Below, one piece after another: positions 35,341 to 43,562 of a stretch of DNA of 64,000 nucleotides. Source of the stretch: Spirosoma linguale DSM 74. Lineage in GTDB: Bacteria; Bacteroidota; Bacteroidia; Cytophagales; Spirosomataceae. The stretch covers positions 6,419,001-6,483,000 of the forward strand of contig CP001769.1 in the NCBI GenBank assembly GCA_000024525.1. Reading direction: 5' to 3'. The notes under the pieces are model-generated. The model saw nothing but the letters and a program-made list of their open reading frames with translations. It searched no databases and was not told the DNA's origin. Positions within the stretch are counted from its first letter, which is position 1, and each line of letters opens with the position of its first letter. The position numbers and the translations under genes are program-made.

Positions 35341-36405
35341 ATGAAACCAATTTCCCTTCACACCAGCTTAGTGGTTGCCTGCCTTCTGGCAACTAAAACC
35401 CTCTTTGCTCAGGCTCCTGCCGAGCTTCCCCAAATTTATAAGACCCGCGAAATTCAGGCTCCGGCTCAGCTCAAGGCCACACTTGCCGAACAGCGAAAGC
35501 TGATTGCCAGCCGCAGGCTTACCTTCCAGGTAGCCAACACCGGTGTATCGACGTTGAGTTTAAACGTACTGGCGGGTGAAAAAAACGAACTGTCTGACGC
35601 CGAACGGGCTCGAATTAAAACGCTGGTGACCAGTACGCGGCTCGATCCACGGTACGGCACGCTCCTTCAGTCCCTGCAAAAAGTGTGTTTTGCCGACAAA
35701 GCGAAATACGATGCCCGGGTAGCCAATCTGGTGTCGCCGGTTCGCAACCAGCGGTGCGGCAATTGCTGGGCTTACTCGGCCGTTGGGGCGTATGAGTCGA
35801 GTTACATTAAAGTCAACGCTACCGCCAGTACGGGAATTGATGCCTCGGAGCAGTACGCCGTCAGTTGCTCCGGTGGCGGCAACTGCAGCGGTGGCTTTGC
35901 CTATAAAGTGATGGAGTGGCTGGTGAACCAGAATAAACGACTGGCTACGGAAGCCAACTTCCCCGATACCGGTACGAACGGCACTTGTCCGATTGCAACT
36001 CCCGCTACCGATTACCGGGCAGTATCCTGGGGTGTTGTCGACCCCTCCGGCGACATCAACAAAATTGCATCGGTCGCCCAGATCAAAGCGGCCATCTGTA
36101 AATATGGCCCCGTAGCCGCCAGTGTGCTGGTGACCCCACTTTTCCAGAATTATGCTGGAGGCACGTTCAATGAAATGCCCAGCAACACGGCCAACCCGTC
36201 AACGAACCACGCCATCCTGCTCGTAGGCTGGGATGATGCCCGCCAGGCCTGGCTCATGAAAAACTCATGGGGCACCAACTGGGGCGAAAACGGGTACATG
36301 TGGATTGGCTACAACAGCAATAATATTGGCCGTCGGGCCGCCTGGATCGTGGCAAAAAAACGCACTCTGGTCCTTGCGAATCCAACGGTAGTAGCTCAGA
36401 AGTAG
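35341..36405 (+). CDS. Exported papain-like (C1) cysteine protease
   Basis: The 354-residue protein has a signal peptide (ending KTLFAQ), which places the start at 35341; the frame is open upstream over the inhibitor gene's end. A propeptide-like region (25-115) precedes the mature enzyme. Catalytic residues are all visible: Gln137 and Cys142 in VRNQRCGNCWAYSA, His290 in STNHAILLVGWD and Asn308 in LMKNSWGTNWGENGYMW. The QYAVSCSGGGNCSGG stretch gives the usual subsite cysteines. It acts in the periplasm or outside the cell. It follows a chagasin-like inhibitor gene and is followed by two terminator-like hairpins. Confidence 0.92.
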   Translation: MKPISLHTSLVVACLLATKTLFAQAPAELPQIYKTREIQAPAQLKATLAEQRKLIASRRLTFQVANTGVSTLSLNVLAGEKNELSDAERARIKTLVTSTRLDPRYGTLLQSLQKVCFADKAKYDARVANLVSPVRNQRCGNCWAYSAVGAYESSYIKVNATASTGIDASEQYAVSCSGGGNCSGGFAYKVMEWLVNQNKRLATEANFPDTGTNGTCPIATPATDYRAVSWGVVDPSGDINKIASVAQIKAAICKYGPVAASVLVTPLFQNYAGGTFNEMPSNTANPSTNHAILLVGWDDARQAWLMKNSWGTNWGENGYMWIGYNSNNIGRRAAWIVAKKRTLVLANPTVVAQK

Positions 36406-36439
36406 TGGAATGGTTATTAGGTTATTTGTTATTAAGTTC

Positions 36440-36468
36440 ATGGTTATTGAGTTGCTTTCAATAACCAT
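36440..36468. terminator. Hairpin after the protease gene
   Basis: ATGGTTATTGA pairs perfectly with TCAATAACCAT. The ATAACC motif recurs on the far side of the cruciform at 36551-36665 (36694-36727), giving a nested arrangement. Confidence 0.5.
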
Positions 36469-36472
36469 TCAA

Positions 36473-36507
36473 AAAGCTCGGCATATCCATGTCGGGCTTT
36501 TTTTTGA
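36473..36507 (+). terminator. Rho-independent terminator
   Basis: AAAGCTCGGCAT pairs with ATGTCGGGCTTT (two G-U pairs) and is followed by a run of T. It probably ends the inhibitor-protease transcript. Confidence 0.65.
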
Positions 36508-36550
36508 AATATAATATGGTGTTGGTAGAGAAATTTCTCTGGGCCACTCG

Positions 36551-36665
36551 GCATAGTCTGTGACTATGTCGTTGCGTTATCCGGTCTCCGACCGGAGTTT
36601 CATAAACAGCCTCACACGAACCGGTCACAGACCGGATAACACCTGGACATAGTCACAGACTATGC
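36551..36665. repeat. Nested palindromes (cruciform-like element)
   Basis: The outer arms GCATAGTCTGTGACTATGTC (36551-36570) and its complement at 36646-36665 pair perfectly; the inner arms at 36576-36595 and 36621-36640 pair with few mismatches. Each arm is itself palindromic (CATAGTC-TGT-GACTATG; CCGGTC-TCC-GACCGG). The 25-nt centre has no structure. Like the hairpins at 29591 and 34678, it looks like paired REP units. The gap 36406-36844 holds no gene. Confidence 0.8.
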
Positions 36666-36810
36666 CCAACGTGGGGGTTGCCTTCTTCCATCAACCAATA
36701 ACTCAATAACCATTAACTAATAACCAAAATGAAGCGGGAGTGAGATGGTTCGAACCGCTACCTCACTCTGGCTTTTTTTGCCAAACGATTTGGTAAGCGA
36801 TGGGTATAGT

Positions 36811-36846
36811 ATAACGTATTGGCCATCCAAAAAACAAATACGTTAT
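36811..36846. promoter_or_regulatory. Spaced 10-bp inverted repeat at the SDR start
   Basis: ATAACGTATT and AATACGTTAT are exact complements 16 bp apart; the second overlaps the ATG at 36845. It could be an operator or an RNA hairpin hiding the start codon. Confidence 0.4.
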
Positions 36847-37747
36847 GAATCCAGCTCCCCAAAATTCCGCATCGACCCAGCAGGACCCGCTGACCAAATA
36901 TCCGCAACCCCCTCACCCCGATCAGCAACAGTCTGTTCCAGGCACCGAAGCCGAAATGCAGCCCAAAGCCGACCACGGCGAAGAAACGTACCGAGGATCA
37001 GGCAAGCTGACGGGCCGGAAAGCGCTCATCACCGGGGGCGATTCGGGAATTGGCCGGGCCGTTGCTATTGCCTTCGCCCGCGAAGGAGCCGACGTATTGA
37101 TTTCCTATCTTAACGAAGACGAGGACGCCCGCGAAACCGCCCGTTTGGTGGAAGAAGCCGGTCGGAAAGCCGTACTCGTTCCCGGCGACATCAGCGATGA
37201 GGGACATTGCAAACAACTCATTCAACAGGCCGTCAGCGAACTGGGCGGACTGGATATTCTGGTGAATAATGCCGCCTTCCAGATGGCGCACGAATCTCTG
37301 CAGGACATCAGCAGTGAAGAACTGGACCGCACGTTCCGCACCAACATCTTTGCGATGTTCTACCTCTGCAAAGCAGCCGAAGAACACATGAAACCCGGCA
37401 GTACGGTGGTCAACACGACCTCCGTAAACGCGTATAAGCCCAGCCCGCAACTACTGGCTTATGCCGCCACCAAGGCCGCTATTCAGAACTTCACGGCCAA
37501 TCTGGGTCAGGTATGGGCCGAGAAAGGCATCCGGGTTAACTGTGTAGCACCGGGCCCCATCTGGACCCCGCTCATTCCATCGACCATGCCCCCGGAGAAA
37601 GTAAAGACGTTCGGGCAGGATGTACCTCTGAAACGCGCCGGACAACCCGCCGAGCTGGCACCCATTTATGTGTTGCTGGCCTCCGACGATTCCAGCTACA
37701 TGACGGGCAGCACCGTTCAGGTAACCGGCGGTTCGCCAACAATTTAG
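36845..37747 (+). CDS. SDR-family oxidoreductase (general-stress type)
   Basis: The 300-residue protein has an N-terminal extension of ~55 residues (PLTKYPQPPHPDQQQ) followed by a classical SDR. Features are ITGGDSGIGRAVAIAFA (NAD(P) binding), NNAAFQ, the catalytic Ser in NTTSVNAY and YAATK with the catalytic Tyr and Lys, then APGPIWTPLIPS. The PPxPxQQ extension and overall shape resemble the YdaD/GSP39 group of stress-induced dehydrogenases in Bacillus. Substrate unknown. It lies upstream of a small conserved-looking gene and near manganese catalase, which fits an oxidative or osmotic stress setting. Confidence 0.87.
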   Translation: MNPAPQNSASTQQDPLTKYPQPPHPDQQQSVPGTEAEMQPKADHGEETYRGSGKLTGRKALITGGDSGIGRAVAIAFAREGADVLISYLNEDEDARETARLVEEAGRKAVLVPGDISDEGHCKQLIQQAVSELGGLDILVNNAAFQMAHESLQDISSEELDRTFRTNIFAMFYLCKAAEEHMKPGSTVVNTTSVNAYKPSPQLLAYAATKAAIQNFTANLGQVWAEKGIRVNCVAPGPIWTPLIPSTMPPEKVKTFGQDVPLKRAGQPAELAPIYVLLASDDSSYMTGSTVQVTGGSPTI

Positions 37748-37774
37748 TGTCTGTCATCTATAAATCAGGGCACA

Positions 37775-38023
37775 ATGAAAATAGGCGAACGACTGCTCAA
37801 ACACCTCAACAAAAAGTACGGCCCCTCACAGATGGTCGCTTTTACGTTTGGCCGGTACGACGTTGCCACCAAAACCGATGAAGAGGGCAATCCTGTGCTT
37901 CTGTTCATCGGCAAAGCCGACGACCGGGGTATTATCAAAGGAGATCAGTTTACCCGCCGACTGCTGAAAGATGCCAGCGGAGCGGTTATAAAAGATCATT
38001 GGGATTATAAAGGGAAGGTATAA
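37775..38023 (+). CDS. Small soluble protein, unknown function
   Basis: The 82-residue product begins MKIGERLLKHLNKKYGP and contains FTFGRYDVATKTDEEGNPVL and GDQFTRRLLKDASGAVI. It is basic and soluble, without a signal peptide. I do not recognise a family. Codon usage and position (27 bp after the SDR gene) support a real gene in the same unit. Confidence 0.6.
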   Translation: MKIGERLLKHLNKKYGPSQMVAFTFGRYDVATKTDEEGNPVLLFIGKADDRGIIKGDQFTRRLLKDASGAVIKDHWDYKGKV

Positions 38024-38084
38024 ACACTGGATTTTAAAGCCGCGCTGACCTGATGAGTCGATGTGGCAAAACAGGATCAATTGT

Positions 38085-38825
38085 ATGAATATAACACTCA
38101 AAGTCTGGCGACAGAAGAACACGAGTACCCCGGGCAAATTAGTCGAATACAAACTGGCTAATATCGACCCGGACATGTCGTTTCTGGAAATGTTCGACAT
38201 TCTGAACGGCGAATTAACCCATAAGGGCGAGCAGATCATTGCCTTTGACCACGATTGTCGGGAAGGTATCTGTGGCTCCTGCGCCATGTACGTGAACGGC
38301 CGGGCGCATGGCCCTCAGACCGGTGCTGCCGTTTGTCAGCTTTACATGCGCAGCTTCAACGATGGCGACACCATCATTGTGGAGCCCTGGCGTTCGCGGG
38401 GGTTTCCCGTCATCAAAGACCTCTCTACCGACCGCTCGGCCTTCGACCGGATCGTACAGGCGGGGGGTTATATTTCCGTCAACACGGGAGCGGCTCCGGA
38501 AGCCAACGAGATTCTGGTGTCGCATGAAATACAGGAAACTACCATGGATGCTGCCGCCTGCATTGCCTGCGGGGCGTGCGTAGCGGCCTGTAAAAACGCA
38601 TCGGCCATGCTGTTTGTGAGTGCGCAGGTCTCACGCTTTGCGCTGCTGCCCCAGGGACAATCCGAACGCCGTACACGGGCCGAACGCATGGTGGCCCAGA
38701 TGGATTCGGAAGGGTTTGGAGCATGCTCCTTTACCGGCGCCTGTGCCGTGGAGTGCCCGGCATCCGTATCGCTGGAGAACATAGCCCGCCTGAATCGGGA
38801 ATACCTCGGCGCCAAAATCCGCTGA
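38085..38825 (+). CDS. sdhB: Succinate dehydrogenase/fumarate reductase iron-sulfur subunit
   Basis: The 246-residue protein carries a plant-type [2Fe-2S] site (CREGICGSC, then a fourth Cys in AAVCQLYM). A C-terminal ferredoxin part follows with CIACGACVAAC and CSFTGACAVECPA for [4Fe-4S] and [3Fe-4S] clusters. This is the SdhB/FrdB fold that passes electrons from the flavoprotein to quinone. I start it at the ATG at 38085 because MNITLKVWRQ is the usual start. No sdhA or sdhC lies in this window, so it is an isolated or second copy. Confidence 0.9.
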   Translation: MNITLKVWRQKNTSTPGKLVEYKLANIDPDMSFLEMFDILNGELTHKGEQIIAFDHDCREGICGSCAMYVNGRAHGPQTGAAVCQLYMRSFNDGDTIIVEPWRSRGFPVIKDLSTDRSAFDRIVQAGGYISVNTGAAPEANEILVSHEIQETTMDAAACIACGACVAACKNASAMLFVSAQVSRFALLPQGQSERRTRAERMVAQMDSEGFGACSFTGACAVECPASVSLENIARLNREYLGAKIR

Positions 38826-38956
38826 TCGTGACTGGGGTAACGCAGCGCCTGAACCGGCTGGCCGTTTCCTCACACGCGCTTATTCTTTCGGGTATTTCTC
38901 AGCGTCAGGGAGTTAAAATCAACGAGTGCATACATAAACCATAATCAATTCAACGC

Positions 38957-39391
38957 ATGAAAACTTCAGTAATGACAGTCGCCCTGCTGGTAGCAGTGGC
39001 CATTGGCGCTCAGGCGCAATCAGGCAGCAATACAGCCAACACCTCGGGTGGCACAACCGGCTCTGGTACTCACAAAACGAGCGGCACCAACTCGGGTCGT
39101 GGTACGGCATCGGGCCAAACCGGCACATCGGGCACTAAAGGTCATAGCGCCGGGTCGACCGTTGGTTCCGGCACGAGCGGTTCGGCATCCGGAGCCGGTA
39201 TTGGCAGCAACAACGGCCAAACGGGCGCGGGTACTTCCGGACAAGGTACGTCCGGACAGGGTTCGATGGGCAGTAAGTCGGGCGGTAAGGGGAAAATGCA
39301 CCAAAGTAGTGGTAACGGCAACGGCAGCACGTCGAGCGGTTCCGGCTCCGGTACAGGCAGCAACGGCAGTAGCCGCAAAAACAATCAATAA
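38957..39391 (+). CDS. Exported Gly/Ser/Thr-rich low-complexity protein
   Basis: The 144-residue product has a signal peptide (MKTSVMTVALLVAVAIGAQAQ) and then almost only Gly, Ser, Thr, Asn and Lys in loose SGTSGQG repeats, ending SSRKNNQ. There is no fold to assign. It is likely exported and disordered. It precedes the manganese catalase gene by 18 bp and may share its transcript. Confidence 0.65.
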   Translation: MKTSVMTVALLVAVAIGAQAQSGSNTANTSGGTTGSGTHKTSGTNSGRGTASGQTGTSGTKGHSAGSTVGSGTSGSASGAGIGSNNGQTGAGTSGQGTSGQGSMGSKSGGKGKMHQSSGNGNGSTSSGSGSGTGSNGSSRKNNQ

Positions 39392-39409
39392 CCCCTAAAC
39401 CGAATCAGC

Positions 39410-40273
39410 ATGTTCTATCACGATAAGAAATTACAATTTAAAGTACGGGTCGATAAACCCAATCCACAATTTGCACGGGCCTTACAGCAGGCCATTGGCG
39501 GCATCGAAGGCGAAATCCGGGTATGCCTGCAATACTTGTTTCAGTCCTGGAATTCACGTGGTCCCCAGCGTTACCGGGACATGCTGCTGGATACCGGCAC
39601 CGAAGAAATAGCCCACATCGAAATGCTGGCTACGGCGGTGTCGCTCAACCTGGAAGGAGCATCGAGCGGGGTGATCGAAAGCATCGTTGGTGGCGATACG
39701 CTGATGGAAAAAATTGTGGGCGGTGGCGATCCCCGTCATTTCTTGTCGGGTGGACTGGGTGCCATGGCGGCCGATGCCAACGGCGTACCCTTCAACGGGT
39801 CGTGGGTAGTAAGCTCGGGCAACATTGCCGCCGATATGTACGCTAACGTTATGGCGGAGGCCACCGGCCGTACATTGGCCACGCGCCTGTATGAACTGAC
39901 CGACGATGCGGGTATGAAAGACATGCTGGCGTTCCTGATTGCCCGCGACACCATGCACCAGCAGCAATGGCTGGCCGTTCTGGAAGAGTTGGGCAACGGC
40001 GACATCCGCAATGTGCTGCCCATCCCGAACAGCTTCCCGCAGAGCCAGGAGCATCAGGAGTTCAGCTACGCGTTTGTTAACACGAATATCGACCCGGATG
40101 AGCCTTCGGCGGGCCTGAACCGTCGCTGGACGCAGGGCCCTTCGCTCGACGGCCGCAGCGAGTTCCGCGAAATGAAAGCCCAGCCCATTGGTGGTGAGCC
40201 CAAGTTAGCGCCCCCCATCCCCGAAGGCCACGCGCAGGTAGAGCAGATCGAAAAAGCCAACTCGAAAAGCTAG
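39410..40273 (+). CDS. Manganese catalase
   Basis: The 287-residue protein has the di-manganese ligands in the expected order: Glu35 in GGIEGEIRV, Glu66 and His69 in TEEIAHIEM, Glu150 in MAEATGR and His183 in RDTMHQQQW. Length matches non-haem catalases. It converts hydrogen peroxide to water and oxygen in the cytoplasm. The C-terminal ~50 residues (RRWTQGPSLDGRSEFREM) fit the usual tail. A hairpin terminator follows. Confidence 0.93.
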   Translation: MFYHDKKLQFKVRVDKPNPQFARALQQAIGGIEGEIRVCLQYLFQSWNSRGPQRYRDMLLDTGTEEIAHIEMLATAVSLNLEGASSGVIESIVGGDTLMEKIVGGGDPRHFLSGGLGAMAADANGVPFNGSWVVSSGNIAADMYANVMAEATGRTLATRLYELTDDAGMKDMLAFLIARDTMHQQQWLAVLEELGNGDIRNVLPIPNSFPQSQEHQEFSYAFVNTNIDPDEPSAGLNRRWTQGPSLDGRSEFREMKAQPIGGEPKLAPPIPEGHAQVEQIEKANSKS

Positions 40274-40293
40274 GCTGTCTCTTTCAACCGAAG

Positions 40294-40334
40294 AAGTCCC
40301 AATTAGTCAGTGACAAGCTGACTAGTTGGGACTT
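40294..40334. terminator. Hairpin after manganese catalase
   Basis: AAGTCCCAATTAGTCAG pairs with CTGACTAGTTGGGACTT (one mismatch) and is followed by TTTGG. The rest of the gap to 40648 is AT-rich and shows no gene. Confidence 0.65.
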
Positions 40335-40648
40335 TTGGTGTTTGGGGGAAGTGGTTAGCCTGTTTCCTAAACGAAACACTCCAATTAAGCTAGTTAAGGT
40401 ACGTTTAGAAAAAGTACAAAACTGTCATAAATCGAAAATTTAGCATCTCTCGAATTGAACTATTACTAGATCATACGCCCTATGTGAGCCCTGAAAACAG
40501 GCCGAATTGTACGTTAAAAGGGAAGAGGGAAACCCTTCATCAGGCTAAGGGAATATCTGTAGATTAGCAGCGTGACCGTTGGCTATGTCAAAGAGTAAAA
40601 GCAACTGTTATTGTCTTTTAAAAGTCGTAAAACAAAGACTCAACAACC

Positions 40649-41419
40649 ATGAAAACTTTACTTTACTGTGGCCTATTGTTACTAGCCTTGTCTTGTAAAA
40701 AGGCTCCATCTGAAAGCGTCGATCCTAAGCCAGATACCGTGCTAGCCGAATACCCAGACTGGTACACGCTCAAAGCTCCAGTGGACAAAGATATTCAGGG
40801 AGTGTGGGGCAATCGGGATAAGACCTTGTTGATCTCGACCAGGTACTTACTTTTCCGCTCAACCGATCAGGGTAAGAGTTGGCAACAGGTCCATCAACAG
40901 TCGATCGCTATGTTTGGCGTAGTCCAGAACGGCGATACTCTGTTCACCATGAGCGGGCTAGCAAGCCAAACCGTGAATGGTTCCAATCAGTCCCCACAGT
41001 TCCTAATCACGGCCGATAACTACAGTTTAGATGATGGCCAAACTTGGCAACACTACTCGGGGCGTAACCAGTTACTTTCAGGTATGCCACCCCCCGGCAC
41101 TGTTGACAAACGACTGCTGGTCAACCCGGTTGTGACCACCACTGGAGACAGCTATAAAATCAACCGAGTATTCCTCGATGGGCCAACCGCCACAACTGGT
41201 ATTTTCGAAACGCCCGGTGTTGTCACGGCGACTGGCCGTCGAATTGATCTGCCTCAGTTGCATCAGCTGCAGAGTCTATATCTGGATGAGCAACAGCGGC
41301 TCTATATTGCCGGTACCGATGCGGTCTGTGGACGGGGGCATTCGGGTGAATTCTTTTCGTTCTGCAACAGTAAGCAGGGGCGGGGGGTGGTCTATATTTC
41401 TAAGCATCCATTGCCATAG
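40649..41419 (+). CDS. Lipoprotein with BNR/Asp-box-like repeats
   Basis: The 256-residue product has a lipoprotein signal (LLLLALSC, Cys ~16). It carries two Asp-box-like motifs, FRSTDQGKSWQQV and SLDDGQTWQHYS, found in sialidase-like propellers. Only two clear repeats are seen, so it may be a partial propeller. No catalytic residues of sialidases are evident. Anchored in the outer or inner membrane. Function unknown. An MITE-like element lies 15 bp after it. Confidence 0.65.
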   Translation: MKTLLYCGLLLLALSCKKAPSESVDPKPDTVLAEYPDWYTLKAPVDKDIQGVWGNRDKTLLISTRYLLFRSTDQGKSWQQVHQQSIAMFGVVQNGDTLFTMSGLASQTVNGSNQSPQFLITADNYSLDDGQTWQHYSGRNQLLSGMPPPGTVDKRLLVNPVVTTTGDSYKINRVFLDGPTATTGIFETPGVVTATGRRIDLPQLHQLQSLYLDEQQRLYIAGTDAVCGRGHSGEFFSFCNSKQGRGVVYISKHPLP

Positions 41420-41434
41420 CTTAACATAAAGCCA

Positions 41435-41563
41435 GTGGCTGTTGCAAAAGTCTAAAAGGGCATGATTGTCCTGAATTAGTCGCCGATTCCACCCGTTCAC
41501 AAGGCAAGAAATTGCTTATCTAGCCGCTGGGTTCATAGCCCTGTTGACTTTTGCAACAGCCAC
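41435..41563. mobile_element. 129-bp MITE-like element, copy 1
   Basis: Terminal inverted repeats are GTGGCTGTTGCAAAAGTC and its perfect complement at 41546-41563. Both ends are flanked by GCCA, a 4-bp target duplication. No coding capacity. Copy 2 is at 42063-42191 and has the same length. Confidence 0.8.
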
Positions 41564-41598
41564 GCCACTTATACAATAGGAAATTCACCCCATAGCTA

Positions 41599-42039
41599 TT
41601 GAAAAATTTACCGAGTATCATTGTTACCAACTGGATTCATCTGGTAGGATTTTATATTACAATCTACCTATGGGCAATACTCTCTATCGCTACCGGTATT
41701 GATGCTAAACATGGCACTTGGCTACTTATTTTATTAAGAAACTTTGTAATCAGCCTGTTAGTACTTTTTGGTTATGGGTTTATGTTTCTTGCTGGTCTAT
41801 ACATTTTTCTAGCGTTATTAGACCACATATTATTTCGATTCGTGAAAACAACTGTTTTAAAAGCGATTGTGCTTGAGTGGCTAGTAGTAAGCTTATCTTC
41901 TTTCTATTATGCGTTCAAGTATGAGTACTGGCTTTGTCTCCCGCTGTCGTTCTCTTTTTTAGTTACCCAATTTCTCCGAAAGAAAAAGGTTGAAAGATTT
42001 CTAGAAACAAGTAATGAATCCACTTCACTAAAATCATAG
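41599..42039 (+). CDS. Small multi-pass membrane protein
   Basis: The 146-residue frame starts at a TTG (41599) and has about four membrane segments (VTNWIHLVGFYITIYLWAIL, NFVISLLVLFGYGFMFLAGL, and two after VLKAIVLEW) and a basic tail (RKKKVERF). No family recognised. It is AT-rich and sits exactly between the two 129-bp MITE-like copies, so it may have moved with them or simply lie between two insertions. Confidence 0.55.
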   Translation: MKNLPSIIVTNWIHLVGFYITIYLWAILSIATGIDAKHGTWLLILLRNFVISLLVLFGYGFMFLAGLYIFLALLDHILFRFVKTTVLKAIVLEWLVVSLSSFYYAFKYEYWLCLPLSFSFLVTQFLRKKKVERFLETSNESTSLKS

Positions 42040-42062
42040 GATAGTCTCATAACATAACCATA

Positions 42063-42191
42063 GTGGCTGTTGCAAAACTCAAAAAGGATTAACTTACTTC
42101 AACACATGAGCGCTGCGTGACCTATTTCTGCCTTAAATCCTGAAAGTTGAGCATGGTAGCTTAGACGGGTACCGATTTTTGCAACAGCTAC
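42063..42191. mobile_element. 129-bp MITE-like element, copy 2
   Basis: GTGGCTGTTGCAAAA at 42063 pairs with TTTTGCAACAGCTAC ending at 42191 (one mismatch). The flanks are CATA on both sides, a second 4-bp target duplication. Inside it differs from copy 1; in the opposite orientation short blocks (AAGGCAGAAAT) look related. Confidence 0.8.
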
Positions 42192-42261
42192 CATAGCCAT
42201 ACAACAGGACTAAGAAAAGTACAATAGGTAAAGGTTGAAGTTTTTAGTGTTTTTTTGTGCT

Positions 42262-42693
42262 TTATCTTTTCTTTTTATCCTCTAGAAAATAGTATTTTCT
42301 TCTGTCTACTTCGAATATTTTAGCTTTGAATAAATCGCCAAAATAGGTTAATTCTCCTATGCTTTCATTAACGAGCCCGTCTGTTTGAAAGCTTTTATTA
42401 GCGAGTGTTACAAATTGCCAGCGACTCTCAACTTTATCAAAGTAATAGGATCGGAGAATTTTTAATGATTTAATAAAATTCATTATTGGCCTCAAACACC
42501 AAGCCACCAACATGAAAGGCAAGACAATCAAGTAGATAGGTAACCTAGATGGGCTGAATCCTTGGTCCCATAAGCGAATCAATTCATAACCTAAAGTCAG
42601 GAGGAAAAGTGGCAGTAAAATGAAGATCATTTTCTTACTCTCTTTATACTGCTTATGAAAATATTGATCTTGCTGCGGAGTAAGCTTTACCAT
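42262..42693 (-). CDS. Small membrane protein, unknown
   Basis: The 143-residue product has two membrane segments (MIFILLPLFLLTLGYELIRL, LPIYLIVLPFMLVAWCL) followed by a soluble part with SRWQFVTLANKSFQTDG and VDRRKYYFLEDKKKR. Family not recognised. AT-rich like its neighbours. Confidence 0.6.
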   Translation of the reverse strand: MVKLTPQQDQYFHKQYKESKKMIFILLPLFLLTLGYELIRLWDQGFSPSRLPIYLIVLPFMLVAWCLRPIMNFIKSLKILRSYYFDKVESRWQFVTLANKSFQTDGLVNESIGELTYFGDLFKAKIFEVDRRKYYFLEDKKKR

Positions 42694-42846
42694 TGAAGAG
42701 TCGAAAAGTTCAAATTAATTTCGTACACAACTAGATTCTGTTATTGTACAATTTTTATAGTTATTTTATAACTATCTTTATATTAATCGATTAAAGCCAT
42801 TTTTAGCCTTAGTAGAGACAAAAGCCGAATCTAGAAATAACTCAAC

Positions 42847-43059
42847 TTACGACCTCATGGAATAAACCTGTTTTCTGAAAGCGAGATAGGCAATCCATCC
42901 CAGAGGAATAAACAAAATGACAAAGCACCAAACTGTCTTTATCTTGAAAGATATCGGATGCCTGTAAAGCTGGATCAGGGCATAAATAGATCCAAGAAGT
43001 TGAATTAATACAATGATCTGCCAAAGGATCAGAGCTGAATCAGGTGATAGCCTATCCAT
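42847..43059 (-). CDS. PLD nuclease N-terminal-like small membrane protein
   Basis: A protein of 70 residues from the ATG at 43059 (84 if started at 43101). It has two membrane segments and the pattern GSIYALIQLYRHP, KTVWCFVILFIPLGWIAYL, FRK. This fits the PLDc_N family, small membrane proteins with no proven enzyme activity. It overlaps or touches the lipoprotein gene that precedes it on the same strand. Confidence 0.6.
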   Translation of the reverse strand: MDRLSPDSALILWQIIVLIQLLGSIYALIQLYRHPISFKIKTVWCFVILFIPLGWIAYLAFRKQVYSMRS

Positions 43060-43097
43060 ACAAATTAAGTTATTATATACGTGGTAATAGGTTAACC

Positions 43098-43562
43098 TCA
43101 TGGGTTTAGCGTGATCACATACATTATGTTATCTGCGCTTTGACTCACGACTTTATCGCTGAAGCGAACCTCTGTTACATGCATCCAGCCATCACATGAA
43201 CTGTTATCTCGTTGACTCTTAACAACAAGGTTGCCAATTACTTTGCTGTTCACCTCAACCCTGTATTGATTCTGCTCGTTCTGAGCAAATAGGTTATACC
43301 CTACAGTGTAAACGAATTTGTAGCGGTCATTCGAAACGACAGGTTTAAAGTCTGTTGACGAAACTATAGTGCGTACTCCGGCGGAAGAGGTGGAGCTCAA
43401 CCGTATTGTAGTGGCTTGTAGTGAGTCGTTGACGAAAGCTTGCCCCTGGGAATCGACGAAGGCAATATTGTAGCTGGGTGGTGGATTTTGGCACGCTTTT
43501 CTTTCACAAGAAAGCGTAAAGATGATGCTAAGCGAGAAGAGAATAATTTTAATGAATTTCAT
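43098..43562 (-). CDS. Lipoprotein, unknown
   Basis: The 154-residue product has a lipoprotein signal (SIIFTLSC, Cys ~19). Two more cysteines lie near residues 24 and 125, which could form a disulfide. The mature part is beta-rich (YRVEVNSKVIGNLVVKSQRD). Family not recognised. The upstream gap 43563-44133 shows no gene that I can support (see rejected small frame at 43921). Confidence 0.65.
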   Translation of the reverse strand: MKFIKIILFSLSIIFTLSCERKACQNPPPSYNIAFVDSQGQAFVNDSLQATTIRLSSTSSAGVRTIVSSTDFKPVVSNDRYKFVYTVGYNLFAQNEQNQYRVEVNSKVIGNLVVKSQRDNSSCDGWMHVTEVRFSDKVVSQSADNIMYVITLNP

